Shown one piece after another: positions 25,679 through 34,880 of a stretch of DNA of 64,000 nt. The DNA lies in NCBI RefSeq assembly GCF_050176255.1, contig NZ_JBFXIE010000004.1; one strand, given 5' to 3'. How positions within the stretch are numbered: position 1 is the stretch's first letter; every line of letters begins with the position of its first letter. The stretch comes from JBFXIE01 sp050176255. Lineage in GTDB: Bacteria; Pseudomonadota; Gammaproteobacteria; Burkholderiales; Burkholderiaceae_C. The notes under the pieces were generated by a model. The model had not been told where the DNA came from, searched no databases, and saw only the letters and a list, made by a program, of their open reading frames with translations. The position numbers and the translations under genes are program-made.

Positions 25679-27127
25679 ATGATCGACACGGCGGACATAC
25701 CTTTGGTGGTGGATCTGGACGGCACGCTGACGCCCACGGACACCTTGCTGGAGTCAGTGGTGCAGCTGGCCAAGCGCTCTCCCATCCACCTGCTGCGACT
25801 GCCTTTTTGGCTGCTGCGCGGCAAAGCCGGGTTCAAAGAAGCGGTAGCCGCCCACGTCGGCATCGATGCCGAAAGGCTCCCCTACAACGCGCCGCTGGTG
25901 GACTATCTGCGCGCCGAAAAATCCCGCGGGCGCCAGATCGTACTGGCCACGGCGGCGCACCACTCGATTGCCGACGCGGTGTCTGCGCGCCTGGGACTGT
26001 TTGACCAGGTGCTGGCCACGCGAACCGGGCACAACCTCAAGGGCCCGGCAAAACTGCAGGCCATCCAGGATCATGTGGGCGAGGCTTTCGTGTATGCCGG
26101 CGACTGCACGGCCGACCTGCCCATCTGGCAGCGCGCCAGGGCGGCCATCTTGGTGGGTGTGCCGCAGCATGTGGCGGCGCAGGTGCGCCAGGCGACCCCC
26201 ATAGAGCGCGACTTTCCCCGAGCCCGCACTGGCCTGGCCACCTGGCTGCGCGCGCTGCGCGTGCACCAGTGGATCAAGAACGTGCTGCTGTTCGTGCCGC
26301 TGCTGACCACCTTCGAGTTCACCGACCCCGACAAGCTGATCCACATGGTGCTGGCCTTCATGGCCTTTTCGCTGGCTGCGTCGGCCACCTACGTCGTCAA
26401 CGACCTGTGGGACCTGGGCAGCGACCGCGTCCACCCGCGCAAACGCCTGCGCCCCTTTGCCAGCGGCGCCCTGCCCATTCACCACGGGCTGGTTGTCGCG
26501 GGCGCGGCGCTGGCGGCATCGCTGGGCTTGGCCGCGGCCGTATCGCCAGGCTTTGTCGGCATGCTGCTGACCTACCTGGCGCTGACAAGCCTGTACAGCT
26601 GGGTCATCAAGGAGTACGTGCTGATGGACGTACTGATGCTGTCGCTGCTCTACACCATCCGCATCCTGGCCGGCTCGGTGGCGATCGGGGTGGCCACCAG
26701 TTCGTGGCTGCTGGCGTTCTCGGTCTTCATCTTCCTGAGCCTGGCCCTGGTCAAGCGCTGCGCGGAGCTGGTAGCCATGCATGAGTCGGGCGCAAAGGCC
26801 ACCCGGGGGCGCGACTACCGCGTGAGCGACCTGGTGGTGCTGTGGCCGCTGGGCGTGGGCGCGGCGCTGTGCGCGGTAGTGGTGTTCGGCTTGTTCATCA
26901 GCGCCCCCGAAACGCAGACGCGCTACGGCACGCCGCAGCTGCTGTGGCTGGTGGCCATGGGCCTGGTCTATTGGATGGCGCGCCTGTGGATCAAAACCTC
27001 GCGCGGCGAGATGCATGATGACCCCGTCGTCTATGCACTCAAAGACCGCGGCAGCCGCCTCACGGTGCTGGCCATGATTGCCGTGGTCGTGGCGGCGCAT
27101 TCTCTTGTTCTGGATCTGCAACCATGA
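25679..27127 (+). CDS. HAD phosphatase-UbiA prenyltransferase fusion (polyprenyl-phosphate phosphoribosyltransferase-like)
   Basis: A two-domain protein of 482 residues. Residues 1-195 are a HAD-type phosphatase: VVDLDGTLTPTD has the nucleophile and acid Asp pair, VLATAAH is motif II, and GDCTADLPIW holds the motif IV acid. Residues 200-480 form a UbiA-type membrane prenyltransferase with eight or so helices and the Asp-rich motif NDLWDLGSDRVHPRKRLRP, which matches decaprenyl-phosphate 5-phosphoribosyltransferases (NDxxDxxxDxxHPxKRxRP) more than ubiquinone enzymes. Such enzymes make polyprenyl-phosphate-phosphoribose, and a phosphatase then removes the 5-phosphate. One chain could do both; this is inference. 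Strong AGGAGG site before ATG 25679. It overlaps the next gene as ATGA. Confidence 0.85.
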   Translation: MIDTADIPLVVDLDGTLTPTDTLLESVVQLAKRSPIHLLRLPFWLLRGKAGFKEAVAAHVGIDAERLPYNAPLVDYLRAEKSRGRQIVLATAAHHSIADAVSARLGLFDQVLATRTGHNLKGPAKLQAIQDHVGEAFVYAGDCTADLPIWQRARAAILVGVPQHVAAQVRQATPIERDFPRARTGLATWLRALRVHQWIKNVLLFVPLLTTFEFTDPDKLIHMVLAFMAFSLAASATYVVNDLWDLGSDRVHPRKRLRPFASGALPIHHGLVVAGAALAASLGLAAAVSPGFVGMLLTYLALTSLYSWVIKEYVLMDVLMLSLLYTIRILAGSVAIGVATSSWLLAFSVFIFLSLALVKRCAELVAMHESGAKATRGRDYRVSDLVVLWPLGVGAALCAVVVFGLFISAPETQTRYGTPQLLWLVAMGLVYWMARLWIKTSRGEMHDDPVVYALKDRGSRLTVLAMIAVVVAAHSLVLDLQP

Positions 27128-27489
27128 AGACCTTCGCCATTGCCCTGCTGAGCATCGCACTGTCGGTGACGGCCCAATTCCTGTTGAAGGCAGGCATGTC
27201 GCAACCCGGCGTCCGCGCGGCCATGGCATCGGCACAGGCGCTGGACAGCGCGCTCGCCGTCCTGGCCAACCCTTACGTGCTGGGCGGGTTTGCGCTCTAC
27301 GGCCTGGGCGCCGTCGTCTGGCTGGGGGTCTTGTCCCAATGGGATGTCAGCAAGGCCTATCCGCTGGTGGGATTGGGCTTTGTGCTGACGGTGGCGGCCG
27401 GCCTGATGATGGGCGAGCAGGTTTCGGTCTTGCGCGCGGGCGGCGTGGCGCTGATCTGCGCCGGGGTGTTTATGGTGGCGCGCTCCTGA
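27124..27489 (+). CDS. Four-helix EamA/SMR-type membrane protein, possible lipid-linked sugar flippase
   Basis: 121 residues with four hydrophobic helices (KTFAIALLSIALSVTAQFLLKAG, YVLGGFALYGLGAVVWLGVL, YPLVGLGFVLTVAAGLMMG, AGGVALICAGVFMVA). The pattern is that of half-size EamA/small multidrug resistance proteins, which include ArnE/ArnF that flip undecaprenyl-phosphate-aminoarabinose. Translational coupling (ATGA at 27124) to a UbiA-type polyprenyl sugar enzyme suggests it flips that product across the inner membrane. Substrate not shown. Confidence 0.8.
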   Translation: MKTFAIALLSIALSVTAQFLLKAGMSQPGVRAAMASAQALDSALAVLANPYVLGGFALYGLGAVVWLGVLSQWDVSKAYPLVGLGFVLTVAAGLMMGEQVSVLRAGGVALICAGVFMVARS

Positions 27490-27519
27490 CTGCCGCCCTC
27501 GCCATAGCGCACCAGGCGC

Positions 27520-28350
27520 TCAGGGCGCATGCCGCGCCAGCATCTCGAGCACGTAGCGGCTCGGAATCGCGTAGGTGATGCCGGATGGCTGGCTCAGGGC
27601 TGCTTCGCGCGTGGTTTTGATGTGCACCATGCTGATGACGCCCAGCACCTCGCCGCTGCGCGGGTCGAACAAGGGGCCGCCGCTGTTGCCAGGATAGGCC
27701 GTGGCATCGAGCTGGAACACCTGCACCGGCCCGGCGCGCAGGCTGACAATGGCGCGCTCGCTCAGCTGCTGGCTGGTCGGGCTGGGCAAGGCGATGGTGG
27801 TGATGGACGCAACGCCGGCGCGGTGCGTGACCGACGAAAAACCCAGCAGCCCGCCAATCGGAAAGCCCATCAACGCCAACTCCTGCCCCTCGCGCACCGG
27901 ATCGGACGCTGCCACCTTGAGCGCTGCGACCGGTGGCCCCTCGATGTGCAACAGCGCCAGGTCTTGCAGCGGGTTCAGCTCCAGCACCCGGGCCTTGCGC
28001 ATCAGCCAGGCATTGCCACCAGATCGCACCTGCACGACCAGCGCCTGCTCGTTGGGACTGGCGGCGGGGCCAGACGTGGAGCCGGGCATCGGGCCGGACG
28101 GGGTGACGGATGAATCCATGCGGGTCACGACATGGGCGCTGGTCACCACGCGCAGGCCGTCACCCACCACGAAGCCGGCGCCCACGTAGCGAAACCGCGG
28201 GTTGTCGGTCGCGGAGTAGGTGCCGACCAGCACCACCGCCGGCTTGACCCGCTCCACCGTATCAGGCAGCTGCGCCCGTGCGCTGCCCGCCGGCAGCCAC
28301 GCGGGCAAGAGCACGCACGACAGCAGCGCAAGCCTGCGTTGGCAATTCAT
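27520..28350 (-). CDS. Secreted trypsin-like (S1C-type) serine protease
   Basis: A 276-residue exported protease with a Sec signal peptide (about residues 1-27, ending GSARA). The chymotrypsin-fold catalytic triad is visible: His in VTSAHVVTRM, Asp in LQDLALLHIEG and Ser in YPGNSGGPLF. There is no PDZ domain, unlike DegP/DegS. The start at ATG 28350 is chosen because it places the signal peptide at the N-terminus. It lies 73 bp beyond the end of prsT in the same orientation and may share its transcript. A link with PEP-CTERM protein processing is only suggested by position. Confidence 0.87.
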   Translation of the reverse strand: MNCQRRLALLSCVLLPAWLPAGSARAQLPDTVERVKPAVVLVGTYSATDNPRFRYVGAGFVVGDGLRVVTSAHVVTRMDSSVTPSGPMPGSTSGPAASPNEQALVVQVRSGGNAWLMRKARVLELNPLQDLALLHIEGPPVAALKVAASDPVREGQELALMGFPIGGLLGFSSVTHRAGVASITTIALPSPTSQQLSERAIVSLRAGPVQVFQLDATAYPGNSGGPLFDPRSGEVLGVISMVHIKTTREAALSQPSGITYAIPSRYVLEMLARHAP

Positions 28351-28423
28351 GGGGCGATATCGCGGGCCGGTTGGAGACAAGGGCGTGGTTTCCAAGGAGG
28401 GCTGAATCGGGTTCACGCAGGGT

Positions 28424-31234
28424 TCAAAGCGACTTCTTCAGCTCCTGCACCTCGGCCTGCGCTCGATAGCGCTCCCCTGCGGCTGACAACTCATCGAGCA
28501 GGGTGCGTGCGGCGTCCTTGTGTCCCGCCTTGATGTGGATTTTGGCCAGGTTCAGCTTGTAGTCCAGCTGCTGCGGCTGCATTTGCACCACGCGCTTTTG
28601 CAGCTCCAGGGCCCGGTCGTGCTGGTTGGCGGACGACAGCAGCATGGCCCAGGTGTCCATGAACGCGGGCTGGTTGGGCACCAGCGCATTGGCGCGCTGC
28701 GCATCGGCCAGCGCGCCGTCGCGGCCCAGCTGGCCCTTGACCCAGGCCAGGTTGTTCAGGGCAATGGCATTGTTGGGCTGCAACGCCATCACGCGCTCGT
28801 ACTGGCGCTGGCTTTCCTGCAGGTCTTTGCTGGCCAGCGCGCGGGCGCCCAGGTACAGGGGGAAGGCGGCATCCTTGGCATGCGTGCGCTGCCACTCAGC
28901 GGCCCAGCGGTCGGCCTCGGGCCGCTTGCCGGCTAGCATCAGCACCTCGTGCTGGCGCACGGCCAGCTCGGCGCTGGCAGGCACTTGTTTGATACCGGTT
29001 CGCAGCACGTCGATGGCCTTGTCCCAGGCCTTGCCCGCCGCGTGAATCTCGCCCTCCAACGCGTAGCCGGCGGCCTCTTTGGGCCTTTGCTTTTGCACGG
29101 TGCGGGCAATGGCAAGGGCTTCGTCGGCCCTGCCATCGGCCATGGCCAGGCTCACCAGACCCCGCTGCGCATCCAGCGCGCGGGGCTCGACCTCCAGCGC
29201 CTTGCGCAGGTTTTGGCCGGCGCCAGCGCGATCATTGGCCGCCATTTGAGCGCTGGCCATGCGCAGATAAGGCACGGGCGATTGCGGCTGCAGGGCCGCC
29301 ATGCGGTTGAAGCTGGACAGCGCCTGGTTGTGCTCACCATTGGCCAGTTGCGCACGCCCCAGCGCGTCGGCCAGCTGCGCGCTGTCGGACAGCGCGGCCG
29401 CCGCCTGCTGCGCCACGGCCAGGGCCTCCTTGGGCTCGCCGCTGCGCAGGTGGTGCTCCACCAATAGCTGGCGCGGCACGGGATTGTTGGGCGCGCCGTC
29501 TGCCGCCTTGCGCAAGATGGCGGCCTGCTCTGCCTTGTCGGCGCCGTTGGCGGCCCGCAGCTCCAGCAGCATGACATGCGCCTGCACATTGGCCGGGTCG
29601 CGCTTGATGGCCGCCTCGATGCGCGTGCGGGCGTCGTCGGGGCGCTTTTCGGCGTTGTCGATCACCGCCAGCACGCCCACCGCGGGAAAGTAGTTGGGGT
29701 CGATCTCCAGCGCCCGCTCCAGGGCCTTGCGGGCGCCCGCCGCATCTTGCTTGAGCAGCAGCGCCCGGCCGCGCAGGAACACGGGCAGCACGTCGGCAGG
29801 GCGTTTTTTCTCCAGCAGATCAATGGCCTTGAGGGCCTGGTCCACCTTGCGCCCCTGCAGCAGCGCATTGATCAGGGCCAGGTCGGCCACCACGCCTTCG
29901 TCGGATGCAGCAATGCTTTGCAGCGCACCCAGCGCCGCCTCGCCCTTGCCTGCGGCCAGCTGGCTCATGGCCAGCGACGTGCGCATGACCGCGTTTTGCG
30001 GCGCCAGGCTGGACGCGCGGGCAAAGTAGCGCTGCGCCTTGTCCACATCGCCTTGCAGCATGTGGGCCTGCCCCGCCAGCGCCAGCATGCTGGGGTCGCG
30101 GTCGCTGCTGTCAATGTCGGGCGGCAGCGTGGCGATGGCCTTGTCCAGCCGCCCCAGCCGCATCTGGGTGGTGATCAGGCCGCGCCGCGCCATGGCCAGA
30201 CCGGGGTTGAGTTGCAGCGCCTTGGTCAGCGAGGCCTCGGCCTGTACGTTGGCGCCCCGCTGCAGATCGGTCATGCCCGCCAGCTCCAGGGCACGTGGGT
30301 TCTCGGGCGTCAGCCGCAGGAGTTTTTGCACCTCTTCCTGCGCCGCCTTGAAGTCATTTTTGCTGTAGGCCAGCATGGCCTGCAGATACAGGGTCTGGGG
30401 TTTTTCGGGGGCGGCTTTTGCCAGCACTTGCAAGGCCTGCGCGGCTTCGTCGGATTTGCCCTGGAAGATCAGCAGCTCGACAACCGCCGCCTGCCCTTCG
30501 GTGTAGGTGGCGTCAGCCTGCACCGACTGGCGGTAGGCCTGCATTGCGGCGTCGGCGTCGCGCTTGCCGTACAGCAGGATGTCGCCGCGCAGCTTGATCG
30601 CCTCGGCTGCGGCGGGCGACTGACCCGGTATCTTCTCCAGGCCCGCCAGGGCGCCATCCATATCGCCGCGGCGAACCTGGGCGCGCGCCTGCTCGATCAA
30701 CGCAGGGGCGTAGTCGGCCTTGGCCCGCAGCGCGTCATTGAGGCTGGCCCGGGCCTTGTCTTCGTCGCCCTGGCGCAGCCAGGCCTGGGCCACGGTGGTT
30801 TTCAGGCTGGCCTGCGCCTGGGCATCGGCCAGTTGCAGGCCGACGTAGTCGGAGGTGATCTTGCCGTACTGCCTAAGCTCCAGCATGGTCTGGGCCAGCT
30901 GCGGCACCACCTGCTCGGGCGGCGCCCCCTGATCCTGGGCTTTTCTGAACTCAGTCTCGGCGCCCTGCACATCGCCCGTTGCATGCAGCGCCTGGCCCAG
31001 CATCAGGCGCGCCCGAGGATCGCCGGGCCGGCTTTGCAGCGCATTTTTAAGCTGGATGATCGCGGCCGGCGCGTCGTTCCTGCTCAGGTAATCCTGAGCC
31101 GATGCCACCATTGCATCGGGATCGTCTCGGCCACAGGCCGAGACCAGCAGCGTTGCCGCCAGGGCAACTGCGGCCACACGGGTACGGGACGGGCAGATGC
31201 CACGAGCGAAGATGCGGGAGTTGAGAGCCGTCAT
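28424..31234 (-). CDS. prsT: PEP-CTERM system TPR-repeat lipoprotein PrsT
   Basis: A 936-residue lipoprotein with signal peptide and lipobox LLVSAC (Cys about residue 34), followed by more than twenty tetratricopeptide repeats to the C-terminus (for example AIIQLKNALQSRPGDPRARLMLG and QYERVMALQPNNAIALNNLAW). It is the long TPR protein that accompanies prsK/prsR in exosortase A loci and probably scaffolds the EPS export or assembly machine in the periplasm. ATG 31234 has AGAGG at good spacing; two in-frame starts lie 6 and 24 bp upstream. It follows prsR after 192 bp, so it may have its own promoter. Confidence 0.93.
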   Translation of the reverse strand: MTALNSRIFARGICPSRTRVAAVALAATLLVSACGRDDPDAMVASAQDYLSRNDAPAAIIQLKNALQSRPGDPRARLMLGQALHATGDVQGAETEFRKAQDQGAPPEQVVPQLAQTMLELRQYGKITSDYVGLQLADAQAQASLKTTVAQAWLRQGDEDKARASLNDALRAKADYAPALIEQARAQVRRGDMDGALAGLEKIPGQSPAAAEAIKLRGDILLYGKRDADAAMQAYRQSVQADATYTEGQAAVVELLIFQGKSDEAAQALQVLAKAAPEKPQTLYLQAMLAYSKNDFKAAQEEVQKLLRLTPENPRALELAGMTDLQRGANVQAEASLTKALQLNPGLAMARRGLITTQMRLGRLDKAIATLPPDIDSSDRDPSMLALAGQAHMLQGDVDKAQRYFARASSLAPQNAVMRTSLAMSQLAAGKGEAALGALQSIAASDEGVVADLALINALLQGRKVDQALKAIDLLEKKRPADVLPVFLRGRALLLKQDAAGARKALERALEIDPNYFPAVGVLAVIDNAEKRPDDARTRIEAAIKRDPANVQAHVMLLELRAANGADKAEQAAILRKAADGAPNNPVPRQLLVEHHLRSGEPKEALAVAQQAAAALSDSAQLADALGRAQLANGEHNQALSSFNRMAALQPQSPVPYLRMASAQMAANDRAGAGQNLRKALEVEPRALDAQRGLVSLAMADGRADEALAIARTVQKQRPKEAAGYALEGEIHAAGKAWDKAIDVLRTGIKQVPASAELAVRQHEVLMLAGKRPEADRWAAEWQRTHAKDAAFPLYLGARALASKDLQESQRQYERVMALQPNNAIALNNLAWVKGQLGRDGALADAQRANALVPNQPAFMDTWAMLLSSANQHDRALELQKRVVQMQPQQLDYKLNLAKIHIKAGHKDAARTLLDELSAAGERYRAQAEVQELKKSL

Positions 31235-31426
31235 GGTCATCCTCTGCGGTGCAAACAAGGGGGGTCAGAAGCTGGGAGGCCATTGGCCGCGCCCGAAAAG
31301 CGCGTCAAAACGCCGCCCATCAAGGCGCAAAACGCAGCCATGGCACGGGCTGTGGCGAGTATTTGCAACGATGAGTGGTGGTGTTTTGGCGGGCAAGGCG
31401 GGCATGGGCAATTGCCTCTCAGGCTC

Positions 31427-32788
31427 TCAGGCCTTCAGGCCCAGGCGGTGCATCAGGTCATACAGGGTGGGGCGGCTGACGCCCAGCAGGTCGGCAGCCT
31501 TGGCGACCGTGCCGTCGGCGCGGGCCAGCGCGGCCAGCACGGCGCGCTGCTCTGCGGCCTCGCGCATCTGGCGCAAGTCCAGCGAGCGGTCATCGTCCAT
31601 GCCCTCGGCGGCGGCCAGTCCGACGTCTTCCGCAGTGATCTGGTTGCCCTCGGCCATGATGCTGGCGCGCTTGATGCGGTTTTCAAGCTCGCGGATGTTG
31701 CCGGGCCAGGGGTGGGCCTCGATGGCGCGCAGTGCATCGTCGGCCAGCGTCAGGCTGCGGCCATGCTCGCCGCCAAAGCGGCGCACGAAGGCATGGGCCA
31801 GCAGCGCCGCATCGCCCACGCGCGCTCGCAGGGGAGGTATCTCGACCACGATCTCGGCCAGGCGGTAGTACAGGTCTTCGCGGAAGCTGCCGTCCTTGAT
31901 GCACTGCGCCAGATCGCGGTGGGTGGCGCACACCACGCGCACATCCACGGCAATGCCCTGGCGGCCGCCGACGCGCTCGACCACGCGCTCTTGCAAAAAT
32001 CGCAGCAGCTTGGCCTGCAGGGACAAGGGCATGTCGCCGATTTCGTCGAGCATGAGGGTGCCACCGTTTGCCGTCTCGATCTTGCCCGGCGTGGTTTTTG
32101 CGGCGCCCGTGAAGGCGCCCTTTTCGTAGCCAAACAGCTCGCTCTCCAGCAGGTTGTCGGGGATGGCTGCGCAATTGATGGCCACAAAACTGCCCTTCTT
32201 GCGCTGCGACTGCTGATGCAGCCCGCGCGCCAGAACCTCTTTGCCAGTGCCGCTTTCACCCAGCAGCATGACGGACGCATTGGTGTTGGCCACCTTCTCG
32301 ATGGTGCGGCAGATGCGCAGCATCTGCGGGTCGCGCGTGATCAGGCCCGACAGCGCATCCGGCATCTGCATGGCCCGCAGGCGCCGGTTTTCGGCCTGCA
32401 GCCGGTGCATCCGGAAGGCGCGCTCCACGCACAAATTGAGCACCTCGGGCTCGAAAGGCTTGGCAAGGAAATCGTAAGCGCCCATGCCCACCGCCTTGAG
32501 CGCGTTGGCCTGGTCGTTCTGGCCCGTCAGCACGATCACCTTGGTGTCGGGATCGGCGGCCAGGATTTGTTGCAGCAGCCTGAAGCCCTCGGAGACCGAA
32601 TCAGCGTCCGGCGGCAGGCCCAGGTCCATGGTGACGACGGCGGGCGCAAAGCGGCGCACCTGCGTCATGGCGCTTTCGCGGTCGTCGGCCGTGACGCATT
32701 CAAAACGATCGAGCGACCATTTGATCTGCTTTTGCAGCGCCAGATCGTCCTCGACCACCAGTAGCTGCTGCGACTTGTCCGGACTCAT
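31427..32788 (-). CDS. prsR: PEP-CTERM-box response regulator, sigma-54 activator PrsR
   Basis: An NtrC-type activator (453 residues). The receiver domain (1-125) has the phospho-acceptor Asp about residue 55 (TMDLGLPP) and the switch Lys in LAKPFEP. The AAA+ domain (about 150-385) has Walker A GESGTGKE, the sigma-54 contact GAFTGA (about residue 225) and the arginine finger region. A Fis-type helix-turn-helix closes the protein (VAKAADLLGVSRPTLYDLMHRL). It is the cognate partner of PrsK and should activate sigma-54 promoters of PEP-CTERM genes. It overlaps the prsK stop as ATGA. Confidence 0.96.
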   Translation of the reverse strand: MSPDKSQQLLVVEDDLALQKQIKWSLDRFECVTADDRESAMTQVRRFAPAVVTMDLGLPPDADSVSEGFRLLQQILAADPDTKVIVLTGQNDQANALKAVGMGAYDFLAKPFEPEVLNLCVERAFRMHRLQAENRRLRAMQMPDALSGLITRDPQMLRICRTIEKVANTNASVMLLGESGTGKEVLARGLHQQSQRKKGSFVAINCAAIPDNLLESELFGYEKGAFTGAAKTTPGKIETANGGTLMLDEIGDMPLSLQAKLLRFLQERVVERVGGRQGIAVDVRVVCATHRDLAQCIKDGSFREDLYYRLAEIVVEIPPLRARVGDAALLAHAFVRRFGGEHGRSLTLADDALRAIEAHPWPGNIRELENRIKRASIMAEGNQITAEDVGLAAAEGMDDDRSLDLRQMREAAEQRAVLAALARADGTVAKAADLLGVSRPTLYDLMHRLGLKA

Positions 32789-34878
32789 GCATCCTCCCGC
32801 GCGTGCAAATCGGATTCACGGCTGATTTCGATCAAGGGCAGCAGCAGCGTCACCACCGTGCCCCGGCCCACCTGGCTGTCCACGCTGACCTTGCCGCCGA
32901 GTTCCTGCACATATTGAAAGCTCTCGTAGGTGCCAATGCCCATGCCCGTGTCCTTGGTCGTCTGAAACGGTTTGAACAAGCGCGTCTGGACAAATTCTTC
33001 GGTCATTCCCTGGCCCTCGTCGCCCACCTCAATGCGGGCATGGCTGCCAAACCGGTCGATCTTCAGCCACACGCGGTCATCGGCCTGGGTGGCATCGAAG
33101 GCGTTGTGCAGCAGATGACCGATGATGCGCTCCAATCGGTCAGCCTGACCCCGGGTAAACACTTGTGCCGCCACCTCCAGCTGCACCGCGCGGCCGCGCT
33201 GCAGACCGTCGGCGGCCAGCCGCTCGGCCACCTTGATCAGGTCAACGCCCGCAGACGCAGCCCCGGACGCCGCGCCCTGGCGCAGTTGCAGCATCAGCTG
33301 GCGCATGCGTTCCAGCGAGTTTTCGACCGTCATCAGCATGTCTGCCTGAAATTCGGGGTTGTTGTGCAGCCGCTTGGCGTTTTTGACCATCAGCGACAGC
33401 TGGGCCACGATGTTTTTCAGGTCATGCACCACGAAGGCCGACATGCGGTTGAAGGCCTCGAACTTGCGCGACTCCAGCAGCGCCTCGGTCGCCTGCATCT
33501 GCGCCAGGATGCTGGCCGCCTGGCAGCCCGCGGTCTTGAGCAGGTCGATCACCTCCCAGTTCACCTCCACCCGCGTGCGCGGGCTGGCCAGCAGCACCAT
33601 GCCCAGCAGCGCCTTGCCCTGCCACAGCGGCACCAGCAGCCAGGCCTGCGGGTACTGGGCCAGCCAGGCAGGCACTTGCAAATGGTTGTAGCGCGCGGAA
33701 GATTCGCCCAGCTCCTGCAGGTTGATCACCCAGCCGGTGGCGCGGATGAATGCCAACAACTCGTCCTGCGGATCCACCGTCTGCGTGGCGGCAGCCAGGT
33801 TCCAGCGCGCCACCTGCCGGTAGTGCTCGTCATCCGTGCGGCGCAGCCATAACGCGCCTGCCGGGCTTTCCAGCATGTCGGCAAGGCCGCGGATCACGCT
33901 GCGGCCGGCTTCCTGGGGCTGGTCATGGCTGGACAGGGTAGCGGTGAACTTCAGCCACTCTTCGCGGTAGTCAAAGCGGTAGCGAAAGAAATGCTTGCCC
34001 AGAAACACCCGCAGCCTGGCGCGCAGCGAGCCGGACAGCACGAACGCAAGCGCCAGCACCAGCGCCACGAACACCAGGCCCACCTGCAGCACCCGACCCC
34101 ATTCACCGCCAAAGTAGCGCACGTAGTAACCGACGCCCGACATGAACAGCAGGTACAGCCCCACCAGCACCAGCGTGGCCGAGTGGAACACCACCTTGCG
34201 CGACACGCGTATCTTGGCAATCCAGTGGCGATGCCGCATGGTGGCCAGCAGCAGCAGCGGAACCATGAGCGCATGCACGAAAGGGCGCACGTTCAGGGCA
34301 TCCGGGTCCAGCCCCTGCAACAGCACCCCCTGCGAAAACAGGTACAGGTCAAACAGAAACAGGCCCGCCAGGCCAAGGCATACGGGCTTGGCACTCCACA
34401 GGGCTTCTTCGGGCAGGTTGCGAAACAGCTGCTCCACCAGCACCAGCCCCGCCACGGCGAGCATCACCATGACCAAGGCGTAGCCCGCAGGCCCCACCAC
34501 GAACGCCGTTACTATCACCAGCAGGGGCACCGCAATGACGGCCAGTACCGTCAGCCAGGGCCACCAGCGGTAGGCGCGGCTGCCCGCGTCGCCCGCGCTG
34601 CGGCCCACCAGCAGGGACACAAACCCGCCCCAGCCCAGGTAGCGCAATATGTCGGCGGACTGGGCTGCCAGCCACCAGAGTTCGTCAGACGCCAGCGCCA
34701 GCAAGCTGAAGCCGCTCCACAGCACGGTAAAGGCTGCGGCTGCCAGCATGGTCATGGCAATGCGATCGACAGGGCGCCGCAGCTCGTGCTGCTGCAGCAG
34801 ACGCGCCGCCAGCACGGCGTAGGCCAGGGCAGCCAGAACCCACCCCCAATGAATCACCGTGACGTCGGTGCCCGGCAT
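32785..34878 (-). CDS. prsK: XrtA/PEP-CTERM system histidine kinase PrsK
   Basis: A membrane sensor kinase (697 residues from ATG 34878). The N-terminal half has about eight hydrophobic helices (residues 10-305) without a large periplasmic domain. A GAF-like cytosolic domain follows (about 325-470), then the dimerisation/phosphoacceptor helix with AFVVHDLKNI (His about 483), and an HATPase domain with HLLHNAFDAT, DEGQGM and GMGIGTYES. A longer start at 35034 lies inside the upstream gene and is rejected. Two bases separate it from the decarboxylase gene. The signal it senses is not known. Confidence 0.95.
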   Translation of the reverse strand: MPGTDVTVIHWGWVLAALAYAVLAARLLQQHELRRPVDRIAMTMLAAAAFTVLWSGFSLLALASDELWWLAAQSADILRYLGWGGFVSLLVGRSAGDAGSRAYRWWPWLTVLAVIAVPLLVIVTAFVVGPAGYALVMVMLAVAGLVLVEQLFRNLPEEALWSAKPVCLGLAGLFLFDLYLFSQGVLLQGLDPDALNVRPFVHALMVPLLLLATMRHRHWIAKIRVSRKVVFHSATLVLVGLYLLFMSGVGYYVRYFGGEWGRVLQVGLVFVALVLALAFVLSGSLRARLRVFLGKHFFRYRFDYREEWLKFTATLSSHDQPQEAGRSVIRGLADMLESPAGALWLRRTDDEHYRQVARWNLAAATQTVDPQDELLAFIRATGWVINLQELGESSARYNHLQVPAWLAQYPQAWLLVPLWQGKALLGMVLLASPRTRVEVNWEVIDLLKTAGCQAASILAQMQATEALLESRKFEAFNRMSAFVVHDLKNIVAQLSLMVKNAKRLHNNPEFQADMLMTVENSLERMRQLMLQLRQGAASGAASAGVDLIKVAERLAADGLQRGRAVQLEVAAQVFTRGQADRLERIIGHLLHNAFDATQADDRVWLKIDRFGSHARIEVGDEGQGMTEEFVQTRLFKPFQTTKDTGMGIGTYESFQYVQELGGKVSVDSQVGRGTVVTLLLPLIEISRESDLHAREDA

Positions 34879-34880
34879 GG

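Noticed and set aside
31310..31350. Minus-strand sigma-54-like element (TGGCTGCGTTTTGC) upstream of prsT
   Set aside because: GG and GC are 9 bp apart instead of 10, and flanking consensus bases are poor. It is not enough to call a promoter.
31339..31358. Plus-strand TGGCACGGGCTGTGG resembling a -24 element
   Set aside because: There is no GC at the -12 position and no gene downstream on that strand.
29576..32764. 1062-residue plus-strand open frame opposite prsT and prsR
   Set aside because: It spans two real genes and their spacer on the opposite strand and has no recognisable motif; a GC shadow.
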